This document shows positions 10,812-21,386 of a stretch of 64,000 nt of DNA, one piece after another (position 1 is the stretch's first letter; every line of letters starts with the position of its first letter). The notes under the pieces were generated by a model that saw only the letters and a program-made list of their open reading frames with translations, searched no databases and was not told the origin of the DNA. The DNA is from Rugalucina vietnamica. Lineage: Eukaryota > Mollusca > Bivalvia > Lucinida > Lucinidae. Made by a program: the position numbers and the translations under genes. Location of the stretch: contig OZ024879.1 of NCBI GenBank assembly GCA_964017185.1, positions 22,819,456 to 22,883,455 on the forward strand, written 5' to 3'.

Positions 10812-10824
10812 CATAATAATTTTG
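10812..10824. repeat. Right target-site duplication of the I-like element
   Basis: CATAATAATTTTG, identical to 3191-3203. Helitron sequence resumes directly after it. Confidence 0.85.
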
Positions 10825-12348
10825 CACAGAAGACTCCCAGGGCATGTGTATCATTTGATCATTCATACAGTTCAATTAGCAAAGGAATCAGGTTTAACAC
10901 CCCAAAAACATCTAGGCAAAAAAGCAAAAAACACATGAAAGGATGTAACTCCCATTGATATAAATGCCGATTTTTGCATGGAAGTAGATGATGTGTGTAC
11001 AGATAATCAAATAAATTCACATAGAATTAACACAAATGCATCAAGCCCTGCAATAAATAATGCCTATGTTGTCTTTATTGCTGTTAATCACTCATATCCT
11101 AATGTCTCATTTGCAGACTCACCAGATATCAATAATTGTCCCAATTTAGAGCTTTTAGATAAAAAGAAACAACTTGATAGATATCTTTATGAACATAGCA
11201 TTCAAATGCGTGGTGATTATTCTTGTAAACGCTGCCATAAATTTTTGTTTGCTGACAAAAAGAAACACTTGCGACAAGAAACTGATACCTCCAGGGCATA
11301 CAAAATAACTGTACTTGACGATCTTTGCCAATCATGTTACAATCAAATTGAAAGAGATAAAATTCCAAAGTTTTCATTTGTTGGAAATATGCTTGACACA
11401 GGCAGTATACCTACTGAGCTTGAACAACTTGATATCATTGAAAGAAGATTTATTGCCTTAATTCAAGTATTCATGACCATTATTCAGCTACCGGGTGGTC
11501 GGTATGCTGAAAGAGGGTCTGTTGTAAATTTTTTGTCCCCCTATATTCATATTGCTTGTCAACTGCCTGCTAAAGATAGCATTATTGCTGTAAAATTTGT
11601 AGATGCAAAGCCAGCAGTAATAAATATTGTGTCTTACATCTCACCTGTTAAAATACATCAAGCTTTATTGTGGTTACAATCTAATAACCACTTATATGCA
11701 AATTGCAACATTTTAGATTTGTCAGAAGATGAGTCATCAAATGATTTTATTGACTTTGAATGCATGAATGAGTCATCTATTATTGCTACTAACTATTCAG
11801 TACCAAATGTTAAAATTTCTGATGCTGTTAAAGATAAAGACATTTTAAATAATAAGAAAATTTCATCAGCGCCAATTTCTCCATACTCTATGCCATATGG
11901 TGAAGAAATGGCCTTTCCTTGGCTTTTTCCTGAAGGAGTAAATGGATATCTAAGTCAAAGGCCAATGAAAATAAGTTTAAGGGATTATTTTCATCAACGC
12001 ATGAACAACTTTTCAGGCAATTTTAGGAAAGGTCTCTCATACCTTTTAAACAGTGTGAATGTTTGTGACAATGAGAAATTACGCACTGATATTTCAATAC
12101 ACATTCTTATGAGAACACCACAGCATGAAAATAGTGCAATTACTGTTAAAGATATCAATAACTTGCAAGATAACCCAGATTTATTGCAAAATTCATACAT
12201 GTTTATGAAAGGAATTCGAGGCACTGTTGCATATTGGAAGAATGCACTTTCAGATTTGTTAGCAATGTTGAAGTGTTTAGACCCTCCAACACTTTTTGTG
12301 ACTTTAAGCGCTGATGATTGCCATTGGCCAGAACTTGTATGCTTCTGA
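10825..12348 (+). pseudogene. Helitron: DUF6570-like region and start of Rep domain
   Basis: From the ATG at 10978 the 456-codon frame shows a Cys-pair region (YSCKRCHKFLF, LDDLCQSCY), then GNMLDTGSIPTELEQLDIIE and QLPGGRYAERGSVVNF, which match my memory of DUF6570. This domain commonly precedes Rep in animal Helitrons. After an acidic spacer, YGEEMAFPWLFPEGVNGY and SLRDYFHQRM open the Helitron-like N domain, ending in LFVTLSADDCHWPEL. The frame is lost by a one-base change at about 12330-12345 and continues in the next entry. Residues upstream of 10978 are open back to the element junction, so this ATG may not be a true start. Confidence 0.8.
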
Positions 12349-13529
12349 CAAATTGTAAATATCAAGACGTAAATAAACACTTGAAAGATTTGCCTTTCCT
12401 AATGAAAAAAGATCCATATATGACTGCAGTTCACTTTCAAAGACGGTATAATGCATTATTTAAATTCATTTTGAAGTCTAGGAAAAAGCCTCTTTGTGAG
12501 ATAGAAGATTATTTCTGCAGAGTTGAGTTTCAAAATAGGGGAAGCCCCCATTATCATTTGTTTTATTGGATTAAAAATATTCCGGTTGTAACTGATGCAA
12601 AAACTGCAGAAATAGCATTGACTTATATTGATAAAACTATAAGTACATGCCTGCCAGACACAAATTCTGATGAACAGTTTTACAAGCTTATAAAACAGCT
12701 GCAAACTCATACACATACAGATTATTATATGAAAAACAGACGTACTTGCAGATTTGGTTTTCCTTTTCAACCAACAGAAACAACTCATTTTTATTCAAAC
12801 TTTGATTTATCATTAAAAGGCAAGACGTATGCAACTAAGCGCTCATCAGATGATGATTACGTGAATGCATACAACCCTGTAATTTAGCAACATTTCCGTT
12901 CGAATATGGATATACAATTTGTGAATAATGCAGAAAGTGCTGCTTATTATGTTTGTGCATATTTATGTAAAGCAGGGCCTGACGAACTCAAAAAGGAATT
13001 TTCAAAATTAATCACTGATCTGTTTAATTCAAACGAGGCTCTTACACTGCATTCAAGATTGCTCAGAATTGGATCTTGTGTTCTGAAAAATAGGCGTTTG
13101 AGTGCACAGGAAGCAGCATTTAGAATATCTAATCTTAAATTGGTACAATGTTCTAGAAATGTTGTTTACCTTAATAGTAAGCCAATGGCAAAGCGAATGA
13201 AAGTTTTGAAACCACTTGCTTTACGTGTGCAACTTCCAGATGATAGTACTGACATCTTCCTTTCATAAATTATAGATTATTACCACTTCAGACCAACTGA
13301 ATTAGAACAAATGTCTCTCTTCAAGTTTGCTAGCAGTTACCAAATCTGCCAGTATTCACCAGTTGGCAGTAAGGGTCTACCAAGATACAAACTTCTTAAA
13401 TTTGAAAAGTGGATCAGAGAAAAGCGTAAAAAAATGTCATACGTTTGCCAAAAGTACAAATCAATTCTGATGATTATTTCTTCAGCATTTTGTTGCTACA
13501 TTTACCGCACAGGGACGAAGAAGAATTAG
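12318..13529 (+). pseudogene. Helitron: HUH Rep nuclease domain
   Basis: The frame carries the Rep catalytic site. FQNRGSPHYHLFYWI contains the metal-binding HUH-type pair (His codons at 12549 and 12555). The two-tyrosine motif AAYYVCAYLCKAGP (about 12940-12975) supplies the strand-cleaving tyrosines. The frame is continuous to 13529 except for TAG at 12885 and TAA at 13266. The middle part has RRTCRFGFPFQP and LSAQEAAFRISNL, both usual for Helitron Rep. Near 13445 another frameshift leads into the helicase. The activity would be single-strand nicking and joining at Helitron ends. Confidence 0.85.
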
Positions 13530-14047
13530 TTGCTCCATATAAGTCGGCAGAAGAAGCTGTAGCTAAAAAGCGTTCAGAAATGGACACTTCTTCGAATTGT
13601 AATTCATATGTCACTGATCAGATTGAAAATGCTGTTAGCATGTATAGATTAACTCATGATGAAATATCACAAGCATTTATGTTGTCTTCTTTAACTCAGC
13701 CTGTAGATGCTTCTAGTGAGGAAATAGCTGACATTTCATTTTCACATGAAACACCATCAATCTTTGTATCTGAAGCAGCACTGTCAAATTCTTTTGCTAT
13801 ACACCAAGAATATGAAAATGATGAACATGAATTACATTCTCTGCAGGTCGCATCATGTTCTGAGGAACAAATTCAGAAAAGAATTGATCAGTTCACACAT
13901 GACCAGAAGAAAGTCTTTGATTATATAAAGCAAAAGATTACGAAAGACTGCAAAGCTAATTCTGAGAAAGCTGTTGTATTTATATCCGGTGGGGCTGGAA
14001 CTGGAAAGTCCTATTTGCTCTCCCTTATTGCAGATTTTTATCATTAA
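13445..14047 (+). pseudogene. Helitron: Rep-helicase linker and helicase Walker A
   Basis: The frame begins inside the previous one (RLPKVQ-type sequence is typical of this junction) and runs through a polar linker into FTHDQKKVFDYI and VVFISGGAGTGKSYLL, the PIF1 Q-like region and Walker A (GGAGTGKS at about 13988-14011). It stops at 14047, where one base change shifts the frame. Confidence 0.8.
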
Positions 14048-14728
14048 CCACACCAATAAAATATGGTGAAAGTCCAGTATTGTTAACAGCTCCTACAGGA
14101 ACAGCTGCTCGCAATATTCATGGTCTTACTCTGCATACAGCGCTTGCTCTTCCTGTGGTAAATGAATTCAATTATAATAAGTACTCTGTGTCTGGATGGA
14201 CTTTAAAGAAACTAAGGCAGAAATTTGCTTACATTCATACTATAATGATTGATGAAATAAGCATGGTTAGTGCCAGAATGCTTACATTAATTCATGAACG
14301 ACTATGCACAATTTCAGACACAGACAATATCTTAGGGAATTTTAATGTCATTATATTTGGTGATTTTTTCCAGTTGAAACCAGTAAGAGAAAACCTTTTA
14401 TGCATTCGAAAATCATCTTCTTTGGCCGCACTTCAAACCTTTAATACTGAAGCAAAATATGCGCCAGTCTTCAGATCAACCATTCATAGAGCTTTTAAAC
14501 AGAGCAAGGATAGGATCGCTTTCAAGCGAGGATATAGCAATTTTAAAGTCCCATATGACACAATCCATTTCACATTTACCAGATTTTCATTACAATGCGT
14601 TACATTTGCTATCAAAACGACAAAAAGTCAATGAAATGAATTCAAGAATATTACGTAATGCTGTTGATAAACATGTTGCAAGTGTGTCTGCTATTCATTT
14701 TTATTCACAAAATATATCGATAATATGA
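14048..14728 (+). pseudogene. Helitron: PIF1-like helicase motifs Ia-III
   Basis: LLTAPTGTAARNIHG (motif Ia), TIMIDEISMVSARM (Walker B, about 14240-14268) and VIIFGDFFQLKPV (motif III) lie in the frame from 14080. At about 14460 the reading shifts, and the frame 14459-14728 gives RQSSDQPFIELLNRARIG, the usual sequence after motif III in Helitron helicases. The helicase breaks off near 14728 in AT-rich sequence and resumes at about 16976. The protein would unwind the donor strand during rolling-circle transposition. Confidence 0.8.
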
Positions 14729-14869
14729 ACTTAGGCACTGCCTAGAACGGGCATGCCATCATGAATTTGAAATTGTTATTGATTAAACAACTATTTTTTT
14801 TTTCTTTCCTGAACAACACTTACTGTAAATGTATATGTTGTGCTATTATCCTGTCCCTGCCCCCCTCCC
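14729..14869. other. Left part of the insertion in the helicase
   Basis: Sequence foreign to the Helitron begins about here. The exact junction is uncertain because neither target duplication nor terminal repeat was recognised. It contains a T-run and a C-rich stretch. Confidence 0.4.
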
Positions 14870-15420
14870 TATCCAAAACCAGTTATAGAGATGTGACCAA
14901 AGATATCCGGAAAATCATCAAACAGCTACAACAGAGGAATGTACTTGTAGAAATTGATTAGACCCCCGGACATAGCTCTCGGAAGAAGCAAGTTCCCAGA
15001 AGGAAAAAAATAACCTCCCAACCAGAGATCAAGCTTGCTAGTAACCAATACATTACAGCACAGTGGCAAAAGAGATGGGAGTACTCAGACACAGGAAGAG
15101 ACTTCTTTAGCTACATCCCATCAGTTAACTACAAGAGAGTCTTTGACCAACCAGATAAAGAAGCCTGTAACAGTTGGATGCTCCAACTTCAGTCAGGTTA
15201 TACACAGTTGAATGGCTACAGAGCTGAATCTTAGCCGAAGCACTGGTCTCTACCTTCTGGACCTACAGATTCTACTTGGTATCGAAGAGGATGGCAATAT
15301 CCCGAACTTCAGAGAAAGTATCATACTGGAGCTGACACAATACATTCGGGCCACGGGAAGATTCCAACACAGTCCAATAGCTCCTAAGAATCCGTGATCT
15401 GCTATTCAACCATATGTTCT
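14870..15420 (+). pseudogene. 3'-terminal relic of a second I-group retroelement
   Basis: Across changing frames I read IKQLQQRNVLVEIDWTPGHS (in one frame after a TAG), resembling the last RNase H motif. QYITAQWQKRWEYSDTGRDF and LQSGYTQLNGY follow, the layout (aromatic-rich W..RW...GR, then LQSGH-like) of the C-terminus of many I/R1-type ORF2 proteins. It differs in sequence from the I-like family at 3.2-10.8 kb. It probably arrived as a truncated copy inside the helicase. Confidence 0.5.
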
Positions 15421-15509
15421 TGAGTATATTTGAGGACAGTCACAATTGAGAATATTGATCTACAAAAGAGAGAAACTAACAAGAGAGATCATGGTGCCAT
15501 CGAGGCCAG

Positions 15510-16215
15510 GAATAGCGGATAGCCCTACCCTACCCATACTCCTACCCTAACTTTACTCCTACTATTACACCTAACCACCTACCCAACACCCTACCTCTTA
15601 CCCTATCCTTACGACTACCACTACCCTCCCCCTACTCAAAATCCTTCTCCTACCATACCCCTACTCCTACCCCTACACATAAGTTATGTCATAACCTCCT
15701 ACCCCACTCATAACCTCCTACCCTACCCTACTCATACCCATACTCTACCCTTACTCATACTCCTTGCCCTTACCCTTACTCCTTCCCTTACCCTACCAAT
15801 ACCATACCCTAACTTCTACTCCTAACCATACCCTACCCAAACTCTTACCCCTACCAGGCTACCCTAACTACCATTACTGCTACTCCTTAACCTACCCTTA
15901 CTCCTACTTTTACCGTACCAGTATTCATATTCTTACCCTACCTTACGAGTAACCATAACACCTACTCCTTACCCTGCCATCCCCTTACTCCTACACCTAC
16001 CATACTCATCCCTTCTCTATCTTATCATACTCTGCCTTGCCGTGCCTTACCCCACCTTACCCTACCCTACCAAACGCTATCCTTATCCTACTACTTACCC
16101 TACTCTATCCTATACAAACGCTATCCTTATCCTACTACTTACCCTACTCTATCCTATCCTTACTCATACTTATTACTCTACCCTACCCTAACTCCTACCC
16201 CTCTCTTCACTATCC
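15510..16215. repeat. Degenerate CCCTA-rich minisatellite
   Basis: About 700 bp made almost entirely of C, T and A with recurring TACCC, CCTAC and ACCCTAAC words. Register is poor and units vary from 5 to 12 bp. Two longer blocks around CTATCCTTATCCTACTACTT (16076 and 16127) are 51 bp apart. It is strand-asymmetric, with nearly no G on the + strand. It resembles degenerate telomere-like DNA but has no uniform CCCTAA array. Confidence 0.75.
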
Positions 16216-16975
16216 CGACCTCAGAGTTTTAATTTAGTGGACCAACGTCCCACTACTTACAACTCCTAAACGACATTCTGACAAAATGGTTGAAAATTTA
16301 GGGAACAATATCAGGAACTAGAAATATTTGTTAATTTTGGGGGACATCATTGTCCCCTCTCTGGAGAGAACTGCATATTTTGGGGGTCATTTAGGGCCAA
16401 AATGTTCATTTTATGCGCCAGGTAAAACCCTCGGGTAGCTGACTCAAAAACGAACGACTCACGGAGCCGAAACGACCAGTTCCTTGCATTTGGATGTCCG
16501 ATTTAAGGGTTATCGACGATTCTCGGCCGAAACGACCGGATTTCGCTATTTAGACGCATCGTTTGGTCCGTTCTTGTTCCGGTAAATAGTAACACCGGAT
16601 ATTAAAAGAATTTCGCGCGTGACTGTGACGTAGTTTTTATTTATTTTTCGTAACTTTAGAAAGAAAGTTGATCTCAAATGGAACGAAAAAATGTATTGTT
16701 CACAAAGAAGCAAAACTATATTGTCATGAATAGAAAAGGAAGAATATTTTGTGTACAATTTCAAACGAGATCAATGGCATTCTCGCGAGAGACTAAGATA
16801 AGCGAGACACTTCGAGATCCGTTGCGGAAGTTCACTCAAAGCAACTTCGATAGGATAGAGGGACATGAAAGAGGTAAAGGGAACTCTTTCACATGTACGT
16901 GTTACCTATAGGCGGGCTCGCCGATGGGGAGGTGGGCGCTTCGCGCCCGTACACGCCCGTATAAGACCGTCTCAA
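16216..16975. other. Right part of the insertion in the helicase, unclassified
   Basis: No gene recognised. It contains two CCGAAACGACC words (about 16465 and 16528) and, at 16937-16951, GGGCGCTTCGCGCCC, a perfect short stem with a CTTCG-type loop. Helitron sequence resumes near 16976 (EFNETHIPKDDRNAGG). Confidence 0.4.
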
Positions 16976-17509
16976 GAATTCAATGAAACGCACATTCCAA
17001 AAGATGACAGAAATGCTGGTGGCATGCCAAAAGTATTGGAATTATGTATAGGCTCTAGAGTTACGCTTTTGAGAAATATATTTACCAGTCAAGGACTACT
17101 AAATGGGGCTCTTGGTAATGTTGAAGCTATAGAGTATAGCGAGGAGAACGTTCCTTATGTACTATTTGATGACCCTAATGTTGGCACAATGCTTCAAGAC
17201 TGTGCACATCAAAATGCTATTCCTATAGAAATGTGGGACTAGAAATACTTTTGCAAGGGAAGATGTATCATACGCAGGCAATTTCCCCTTAATCTTGCTT
17301 GGTTTGTGACTATACATAAAGCACAAGGCTGTACTCGTGATGAAGTCTACTGTGATATTGGTTCAGATATATTTGAAAATGGTATGTCTTATGTAGCTTT
17401 AAGCAGAGTCAGAACATTACAAGGCCTACATTTATATGCATTTAATCCCGATAAGGTAACAGCTGACCCAAGAGTAAAAAAGTTTTATAACAAGATTTCA
17501 GATTTATGA
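16976..17509 (+). pseudogene. Helitron: PIF1-like helicase C-terminus
   Basis: FNETHIPKDDRNAGGMPKVL, SRVTLLRNIFTSQGLLNGAL and TIHKAQGCTRDEVYCDIG / SYVALSRVRTLQGLHLYAF are helicase motifs V and VI of the Helitron PIF1 family. A TAG at about 17240 and a short out-of-frame gap separate the two frames (ending 17242 and starting 17306). The stop at 17509 after KKFYNKISDL is the expected end of the polyprotein. Confidence 0.8.
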
Positions 17510-17659
17510 GATATACCCCTGTTAACCTACATCTGCTTACTCCTGCCTTGTTGTTAGTTTCTGTAGGATACCTTTTTATAACACTATTGTTGATATCCAA
17601 AATAATGTGTGGATTAGCTAGCCAATTCATGTTGTAGCAAGCGTAAAATGTACAGGGCT

Positions 17660-17880
17660 TTTTCTGACCTTTTTGGGAAATTGTTGGTACCGATGAAATT
17701 GGGAAAAAATTGTGTGATTTTGGGGAAAATGTACAACAATTTTGGAAAAAAAAGTGCAATTTTTAGCAAAATTGGGGAAAGTTAACCTTTTAAATTGGGA
17801 TTTTTCTGCTAATTGGGAATGTTCCAAGTCAATTGGGAATTTTTTCAGCCAATTGGGAAAAAAATTGGTACCTCAAACCG
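17660..17880. repeat. TTGGGAA-type short repeat tract
   Basis: Words such as AATTGGGAA, TTTTGGGGAAA and AATTGGGAAAAA recur irregularly over about 220 bp, on a homogeneous T/G/A background. No coding content. Confidence 0.6.
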
Positions 17881-17904
17881 GACCCAGTTTTTATCGCACC
17901 TGCT

Positions 17905-18605
17905 GCACCTGCTTATAGCAGGGTGCGATATAGGAGTCCAAATTTCTGTCCGTCCGTTCGTTCGTCCGTCCTTCAACATTTACGTCGAAGTTTGGTTCTC
18001 TCGACATCAGAGATAGCTGCGAGTCTGAAACCTTTCATAGTAATTGCCCCTGACATACCCTTCAAGCACGCACCTTAAACCGGTGCTCTTCACCTATATT
18101 TCAAGGTCCACTGACTTTGAAAAATTTTACGTCTAAGTTTTGTCAACATTTACGTCGAAGTTTGGTTTTCTCGACATCAGAGATAGCTGCGAGTCTGAAA
18201 CCTTGCATAGTAATTGTCCTTGACATACCCTTCAAGCACGCACCTTAACCCGGTGCCCTTGACCTATATTTCACGGTCCACTGACTTTGATAATTTTTAC
18301 GTCGAAGTTTGGTTTTCTCGACATCAGAGATAGCTGCAAGTCTGAAACCTTGCATAGTAATTGTCCTTGACATACCATTCAAGCACACACCTTAACCCAG
18401 TGCCCTTGACCTTTATTTCACGGTCCACTGACTTTGATAATTTTTACGTCGAAGTTTGGTTTTCTCGACATCAGAGATAGTTGCGAGTCTGAAACCTTGC
18501 ATAGTAATTGTCCTTGACATGCCCTTCAAGCACGCACCTTGACCCGGTGCCCTTGAACTATGTTTCACAGTCTATTGACTTTGCCCGATGCAGGTGCGAT
18601 ATCGA
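17905..18605 (+). repeat. Tandem repeat, units of about 147-170 bp, four copies
   Basis: ACGTCGAAGTTTGGTT recurs at 17982, 18152, 18299 and 18446, so spacings are 170, 147 and 147 bp. Units share CTCGACATCAGAGATAG, GTCTGAAACCTTGCATAG and GGTCCACTGACTTTG. The array is bracketed by CAGGTGCGATAT-like words (GGGTGCGATATAGG near 17921 and GCAGGTGCGATATCG near 18590). Just inside the left edge is a CCGT/TCGT microsatellite. Spacers are not unique and repeats are long, so this is not CRISPR. Confidence 0.85.
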
Positions 18606-19034
18606 CCTCCACGGAGTTCTTGTTTATATAGAAAAAGCCCTGATGTAAAAACAAAATATGGCAAAATGAGCAAAAGTTATTATTTCAAGTTTAGCATTAT
18701 TCGTTGTTATATATCTAAAACCGTGTTAAAATTTAAAAAAAAAAAAAGAAAAAAAAAAGTGAAGGAGTATTTTGTAATGAATGTAAGAAAAGAAACACCA
18801 GCAAAATCCTAGCAATCATGTTGAAACAAATGGCTGTGATAAAATGTATTTTAAACTTACAAATCTGAAAAAGTCAGTTGCTGCAGTTTTTAAAGTTGTA
18901 ATACACAAGCCTCTTACGCAAGTCTGTATGGCTGAATACTATAAAAAAGCAATTAAAATGCTTGTTTCAGTAAAAACAAAATCAACTAAAATATTCATAT
19001 ATATTATTGAATATTTCTTTTTTATATGATACAG
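18606..19034. other. Intron or upstream region of the OB-fold gene
   Basis: AT-rich with an A-run. It ends in TTCTTTTTTATATGATACAG, which has the look of a splice acceptor directly before the ATG-containing exon at 19035. An upstream exon was not recognised. Confidence 0.35.
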
Positions 19035-19430
19035 CATGACATCTACCTTAAAGGAGGCCTTTGAAAAGGTGGACAACACCAATGTTAACCTTGAGGTTAA
19101 AATAAGTGAGACTCTCAAGATGGAGAAACCTCCAACAGGAAAAGGCTACATGCTAATAAGGACTGAAGATGCAACAGGCTCAGCTTTGATGAAGGTTTAT
19201 AAAGAAGACCAGTTTGAAAAATTCGACCAACAACCCTCACTTCTTCTAATGAATGTCATCAAGAAAACAAATAACTTTATCTTCACTAACAAGAGTATGG
19301 CCAGCTATTGCAAACCAGTAACAGCGATTCAAAACAGATTCAGCCACAACAATCACCAGCAAAGTCTGGCACCATCCATGACGTTCTTCAGGGAACGTCC
19401 AATCTTATGGTCAGGTGTAGAGTTATCCAT
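19035..19430 (+). CDS. OB-fold (RPA-like) protein, exon 1 recognised
   Basis: After an acceptor-like TATGATACAG, ATG at 19036 opens KEAFEKVDNTNVNLEVKISE, then GYMLIRTEDATGSALMKVY, FEKFDQQPSLLLMNVIKK. Alternating hydrophobic strands and short turns suggest an OB-fold like those of RPA1. A donor CAT|GTAAGT sits at 19430. The frame that joins exon 2 in phase is not the ATG frame: it is open from 19290 and reads NSDSKQIQPQQSPAKSGTIH and NLMVRCRVIH up to the donor. There must be a one-base frameshift around 19300-19330, or an unseen splice. The protein would bind single-stranded nucleic acid. It might be a host gene, or an RPA-like passenger of a Helitron, as known in some lineages. Confidence 0.5.
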
Positions 19431-19487
19431 GTAAGTAAGCTTTATTTTGCAACTAAATAGTGTGTCACAAATGTCAGAGAAAAGATA

Positions 19488-19625
19488 CATATTATGCACC
19501 AGTCATTTGTAACCACTACTCCCCCACCTACGGGGAAGGGCGGGGATTATGACTTCAGTTTTCATTGCCCTGCTATAAGACCCGCCCCAAGGGGACAAAC
19601 TGGAGGTCAAATCTCTGCACTTTGC
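19488..19625 (+). repeat. One end of a MITE-like repeat, in the OB gene intron
   Basis: TGCACCAGTCATTTGTAACC followed by CCCCCACCTACGGGGAAGGGCGGGG matches the left end of the complete element at 28792-29102. The matching right end was not found here, so this is a truncated copy. Confidence 0.55.
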
Positions 19626-20431
19626 CCTGTCCTTTGCAATAGAAAATATTCACAACCATGTGATAATGAAAATTACAAGACATTTGTCAGTATTTTGTGA
19701 CTACCACATTTGTGTGGCCATGTTGGTATATACCATTGTTTCAAAAAGTGACTTATGTGTCAAGGTGTTTACCTAAAGCTTGAATGCAAAGTTTCCACGT
19801 AAGAAAATAATGTGACCTAGTAATGGGGCCAGTGGTCACGAAAAGTGTCGGTCTGTCGGTCAAAATCAGCAAAATTTCATTCTGACTGACAAAATGTTTT
19901 ACTGTGTCAGACAAATGTCCGACAAAAATTCCAAAATTACAATGATAAAATATAGAACTGTCCTACATTATTGTATTTTGGGCAGCAAAAACTTGCAGTC
20001 TGCCAGACAGCTGTCCTAGAGCTGAAAAAAGATTTCTTGAAGACTGTTGGGCGTGATCTCTGACGTCCAGACGAGAGATCCTGACTCAAAGCAAATAAAA
20101 ACAACAGGTTTTTAGATACTCTAGGGACATTTTATGGCAAGGGGGTAACCAGTATGTGCAAAATATGTATTTTACATGACTTTGGTAAAGGTACACATTT
20201 ACTTTACACTCTTCATGACAATATGCTCAATTTTTACTAAAATTCAGAGTTTGATGTTCACCGCAAAAAATGTTTTTGAACGTACAGGGTGCTAGGTTTG
20301 AAAATTCACATGATATGCATATGCCGTGATACAGTAGCTACCGTGATAAGTAGGAACTGAGTATATATGTATGCAATTGTGCATTCTTCAATGTTTATTG
20401 GATTTAAACACGTGCACTTGTCCATTTTCAG
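19626..20431. other. Intron of the OB-fold gene, nothing further recognised
   Basis: AT-rich; it ends in the pyrimidine-rich acceptor TTGTCCATTTTCAG at 20431. Confidence 0.45.
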
Positions 20432-20652
20432 GTATCTCCAGTTAAGGATAGAACAAATAGCTACTCTGGCATGCCGCTGACTCTAAGACATCTAATGGTG
20501 AAGGATGCAACAAAAACTGCAAAAATGGCACTCCGGAACGATATCAGCACACATAATTATTCAAGTGGAGACATCATCGAGGTGACAGATGTGAAACTTG
20601 CTTCCTTTGACAACAAAAAACTCCTCGGTACCACACCTAAATCTTCTATGCA
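20432..20652 (+). CDS. OB-fold (RPA-like) protein, exon 2 recognised
   Basis: Acceptor TTTTCAG at 20431 and donor ATGCAG|GTATGC at 20653 frame an exon whose phase-0 reading gives VSPVKDRTNSYSGMPLTLRH, LMVKDATKTAKMALRND, GDIIEVTDVKLASFDNKKLL. The pattern (L.VKD.T....M.L..., GDII.V..VK...F) is that of a second OB-fold domain of the RPA1 type. It joins exon 1 in phase. No further exon was found: a retroelement copy begins 125 bp downstream, followed by the I-like copy, so the 3' part may be lost or lie far away. Confidence 0.55.
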
Positions 20653-20777
20653 GGTATGCTATACTACCGTCTACCAATTCATTATAATCATGGTTTCTGT
20701 CTTAACTTGGTTCCCGTTGACCCGATCATTCATCAAGTGAAAATTGCATGGGTGGTTAACATGAAAACAAGACTTAA

Positions 20778-21386
20778 AGCAATTCATTTTAGTTGGTTGG
20801 GACCGGAGCTTCCTGTCTGTTGCTTGGCCCACCGGGGTTCAACTGGTGATTTTCTTTTGCTTCGGATTTCAGTAAGTTATTGGGCGCCCAGGGATCTCCA
20901 TCGTCGAGCAGTTTACTGAGTCTGTTGAGTCTTCGTCTTTGATTCATCATGGTGGTTATCTTGATTTATATGTTGTCCTTGATGAATCATTGACTAGTTA
21001 GAGATTCACCACGAGGACCGAACAACTAACTAAATGTTATGAACCACTGCAGAAGATGAGGGTGAGGTTAGGCGCCTGTAAAATCGATTTAAGCCTCCCA
21101 GTAACTTTATATTACTGATCGATCCAAGGTGATACTTCAGTAGTGGTTCTGTTTGTTTTATGTTGTCGAGGCAGATTTTTCTGCTTTTTTAACCTTAGGT
21201 GCGTTTTTATATTTTAGTTAAGTTCAGGTAACTGAGTGGTCGCATTGTGGGAAATAGCCGCATACTCAGCTTACTATATGTTTTCCAAGTACCAGAGTTT
21301 CAATTTAGTTTTTTCCAACCTCAGGTTTTTGGGATGGAAATTGCTTTCTGATTGCGCCTTTTTCTGATCATTGCCTACTTTTACAA
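20778..21386 (+). mobile_element. Diverged 3' region of the Penelope-like(?) family
   Basis: Matches the non-coding 3' region of the inserts at 5.27-7.16 kb from TTCATTTTAGTTGGTTGGG to GATCATTGCCTACTTTTACA, with many substitutions. It includes the shared GACTAGTTAGAGATTCACCA and TAACTGAGTGG words. It begins inside the 3' region, so it is strongly 5'-truncated. No clear target duplication was seen. Confidence 0.7.

Larger units (their letters stand above)
10825..17509 (+). mobile_element. Helitron, main part (Rep plus helicase), decayed
   Basis: Continuation of the rolling-circle transposon whose front is at about 2.8-3.2 kb. It carries a DUF6570-like region, a HUH Rep, and a PIF1-like superfamily 1B helicase. 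The polyprotein is cut by at least two stops and several frameshifts, and by an insertion at about 14.73-16.97 kb. I could not place the Helitron termini: no convincing 5'-TC end was found, and no CTRR end with an upstream hairpin was seen after 17509. Confidence 0.8.

Noticed and set aside
15510-16215. True interstitial telomere
   Set aside because: Units are irregular and mostly CCCTA or TACCC rather than a uniform CCCTAA array.
15764-16237. Proline/leucine/tyrosine-rich open frames
   Set aside because: They are read-through of the CCCTA-rich minisatellite.
17905-18605. CRISPR-like regularity of the tandem array
   Set aside because: Units are about 147 bp and repeat end to end without unique spacers, in a eukaryotic setting.
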